Made by a program: the position numbers and the translations under genes. Positions 63,501-64,000 of a stretch of 64,000 bases of DNA are shown here, one piece after another. Position 1 is the stretch's first letter. The number at the start of each line of letters is the position of its first letter. The notes beneath the pieces were generated by a model. The model made no database searches, had not been told where the DNA came from, and saw only the letters and a list, made by a program, of their open reading frames with translations. Source of the stretch: Duganella levis (lineage in GTDB: Bacteria; Pseudomonadota; Gammaproteobacteria; Burkholderiales; Burkholderiaceae_D); the NCBI RefSeq assembly GCF_009857605.1, contig NZ_WWCT01000022.1:62001-126000 (forward strand). The letters are read 5' to 3'.

Positions 63501-63598
63501 ACGCCCAGACAGCCGCTCAGCACCAGCGCAGGCAGGACGCTCGGCGAGAGCAGTTCCTGCAGCAGTCTGCGCAGCCTTGCCTGGGCGTCGGCCCGCAT
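60533..63598 (-). CDS. CHASE-PAS-GAF diguanylate cyclase
   Basis: A 1021-residue membrane protein: transmembrane helix about 19-37, periplasmic CHASE domain (about 75-300, VQGLFASSQDVDRDEFRTYL), second helix about 315-337, PAS (about 370-490), GAF (about 510-670), a further PAS-like region (about 690-840) and GGDEF at about 850-1010. The active site is GGEEF, and the inhibitory I-site RKID lies five residues before it, so product feedback is expected. It makes c-di-GMP from GTP in response to an extracytoplasmic signal sensed by CHASE. No EAL domain. It begins directly after the queC stop (no gap). Confidence 0.92.
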   Translation of the reverse strand: MRADAQARLRRLLQELLSPSVLPALVLSGCLGVTAVLWHGALADAEQDAQADFDGRVRELVNNLDQRMQTYVQALYGVQGLFASSQDVDRDEFRTYLTGQDLNRHFPGVHGVGYMKLIGPQQREAHEALVRRQGFPDYRIFPPGERDWYAPIVYLEPFNDNNRHAFGYDTGSEERRRTALEQARDSGQPAMSAKIRLVQEVGEPAQSGFLVVLPVYNHPQPIVTLAQRRSAISGWVFAPFRVGDLMAGLGGPRAAALDVEIYDGGVITPEALMYDSVPQAHDTVRVTRQQISIANHRWTLRIATLPGGGTARTDKAQVIGALGVALSTLLACLTWLLARGRVHARAGMRRSRALAEELKEGQATLMVMADSAQRSQAMLRSILDSTIDGILVDNLKGAVLNSNRRFRELWNVPEHLDWQSDGAVLMTHMCGQLRHPECGLRLDEPEQLTLPGVQRGAALEEEHEVLHLKDGRVIEKHTRGLQLGSEPARIWSFRDITERTQISRREQTRRHVLELLATGAPLQTILESVVLGVEADNEDMMCSILLLDDSGEHLLVGAAPSLPGFYNAAIHGMAIRDGAGACGLAVRTRSRVIVEDIRLAPSWGEYRDLALQAQLGSCWSDPIISTSGSVLGTFAIYHREARLPSLANIALIEQGARLAGIAIEQAQAAEALRIGEARFRSLYDHAPVALWEQDWSAVRGALAELELSGIEDLAAYLQANPSQLRRLASLVRILDVNAAALEQVAAPPGRKDIGALTLAQNFDAAAMPNFARAVTALAQGQHFFACEGSFERLDGVARLNELTLLVMPGHTHSLDFVIVSTLDITERRRMDDELRVLATTDFLTGLPNRREFMGRLQEEEGRLQRDIGASAAVLLLDIDHFKRINDEYGHAAGDAVLRQLADLMCEGQRKIDMLGRIGGEEFALLLPGTELTAAAVFAERLRQRVEQTPMRLDDGVTLNITVSIGIAAMGGKTPGGDQALIRADQALYRAKRAGRNRVEQMDGEADRPGHQVPAASGLNLD

Positions 63599-64000
63599 TT
63601 ACACCTCGGTGCCCACGAACTGGTGATAGCCACGGGCGCGCAGGGCGCAGGCCGGGCAGGTGCCGCAGCCGTAACCCCAATCGTGCAGCGCGCCGCGCTC
63701 CCCCAGATAGCAGGTGTGGGTGCCTTCACGGATCAGGTCCACCAGCGCCTGGCCGCCCAGCTCCTGGGCCAGTTCCCAGGTCTGCTTTTTGTCGCGCCAC
63801 ATCAGAGGCGTTTCCAGCTTGATGCGGGTGTCCATGCCCAGGTTGAGCGCCACTTGCAGCGCCTTCATGGTGTCGTCGCGGCAGTCCGGATAGCCGGAGA
63901 AGTCGGTCTCGCACATGCCGCCCACCAGCACCGTCAGGCCGCGGCGATAGGCCACGGTAGCGGCCACCGTCATGAACAGCAGGTTGCGGCCAGGGACAAA
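63599..64000 (-). CDS. queC: 7-cyano-7-deazaguanine synthase QueC, C-terminal part
   Basis: Reads 133 residues in frame from the window edge, where FVPGRNLLFMTVAA is the QueC PGRN motif near the ATP-binding core. The C-terminus has CYLGERGALHDWGYGCGTCPACALRARG, split here as CYLGER ... CGTCPAC, the zinc-binding cysteines. QueC converts 7-carboxy-7-deazaguanine to preQ0 in queuosine synthesis. The N-terminal half lies beyond the window. The stop abuts the ATG of the diguanylate cyclase. Confidence 0.92.
   Translation of the reverse strand, partial: FVPGRNLLFMTVAATVAYRRGLTVLVGGMCETDFSGYPDCRDDTMKALQVALNLGMDTRIKLETPLMWRDKKQTWELAQELGGQALVDLIREGTHTCYLGERGALHDWGYGCGTCPACALRARGYHQFVGTEV

Overview
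The window is high-GC DNA with the gene content of a free-living betaproteobacterium. The likely home is Oxalobacteraceae (the Massilia/Duganella/Janthinobacterium group): many TonB-dependent receptors, DUF6701/MshQ-like and DUF3016 proteins, a REC-DUF3369-HD-GYP regulator, type VI secretion genes and a long 30-bp perfect palindrome between genes. This placement rests on gene content and style only. No rRNA, tRNA or CRISPR array was seen.

Layout. 1-5.5 kb: a 7TMR-DISM-type histidine kinase, a DUF3857/transglutaminase protein, a small membrane-anchored protein and an alpha/beta hydrolase. 5.5-10.6 kb: a minus-strand operon of Tat-type flavin amine oxidase, exported cytochrome c, exported RidA and a TonB-dependent receptor, closed by a strong terminator. 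It reads as an uptake and periplasmic amine-oxidation module. 10.8-12.9 kb: a lone TnsB-like transposase whose middle catalytic Asp appears to be Asn. 13-15.3 kb: a DeaD-type RNA helicase with two tandem RNA-binding modules.

15.4-20.7 kb: an accessory block of small, lower-GC hypothetical genes, all on the plus strand. They are separated by at least six copies of a 15-bp motif (CGGCCAAWAGCRGAC-like), and an approximately 50-bp direct repeat lies at the start of two segments. It looks like a cassette array of unknown origin. 20.7-34.2 kb: mostly ordinary chromosomal genes (AraC regulator, OsmC, hydrolases, SDR, M28 peptidase, a large MshQ-like surface protein, dienelactone hydrolase, thioesterase) and a PhoX-like phosphatase preceded by a recognisable Pho box. 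34.3-44.9 kb: sugar-dehydrogenase lipoprotein, a paralogue of the 4-kb membrane protein, an HD-GYP response regulator, a TonB receptor whose start codon abuts a 17-bp hairpin, an exported SAM hydrolase-family protein, AraC regulators, an isochorismatase-family hydrolase and an NTF2-like gene broken by an amber codon. 45-47 kb: a double-GAF histidine kinase.

47-59 kb: a type VI secretion segment on the minus strand (tssF, tssG, vgrG, DUF2169 adaptor, Rhs effector with PAAR-like N-terminus, predicted immunity gene). The last ~155 residues of the Rhs protein and the overlapping immunity gene are conspicuously AT-rich against the GC-rich Rhs core, as expected for an exchanged toxin-immunity module. 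59-64 kb: small hypothetical proteins, a CHASE/PAS/GAF/GGDEF diguanylate cyclase and the C-terminal part of queC running off the window end.
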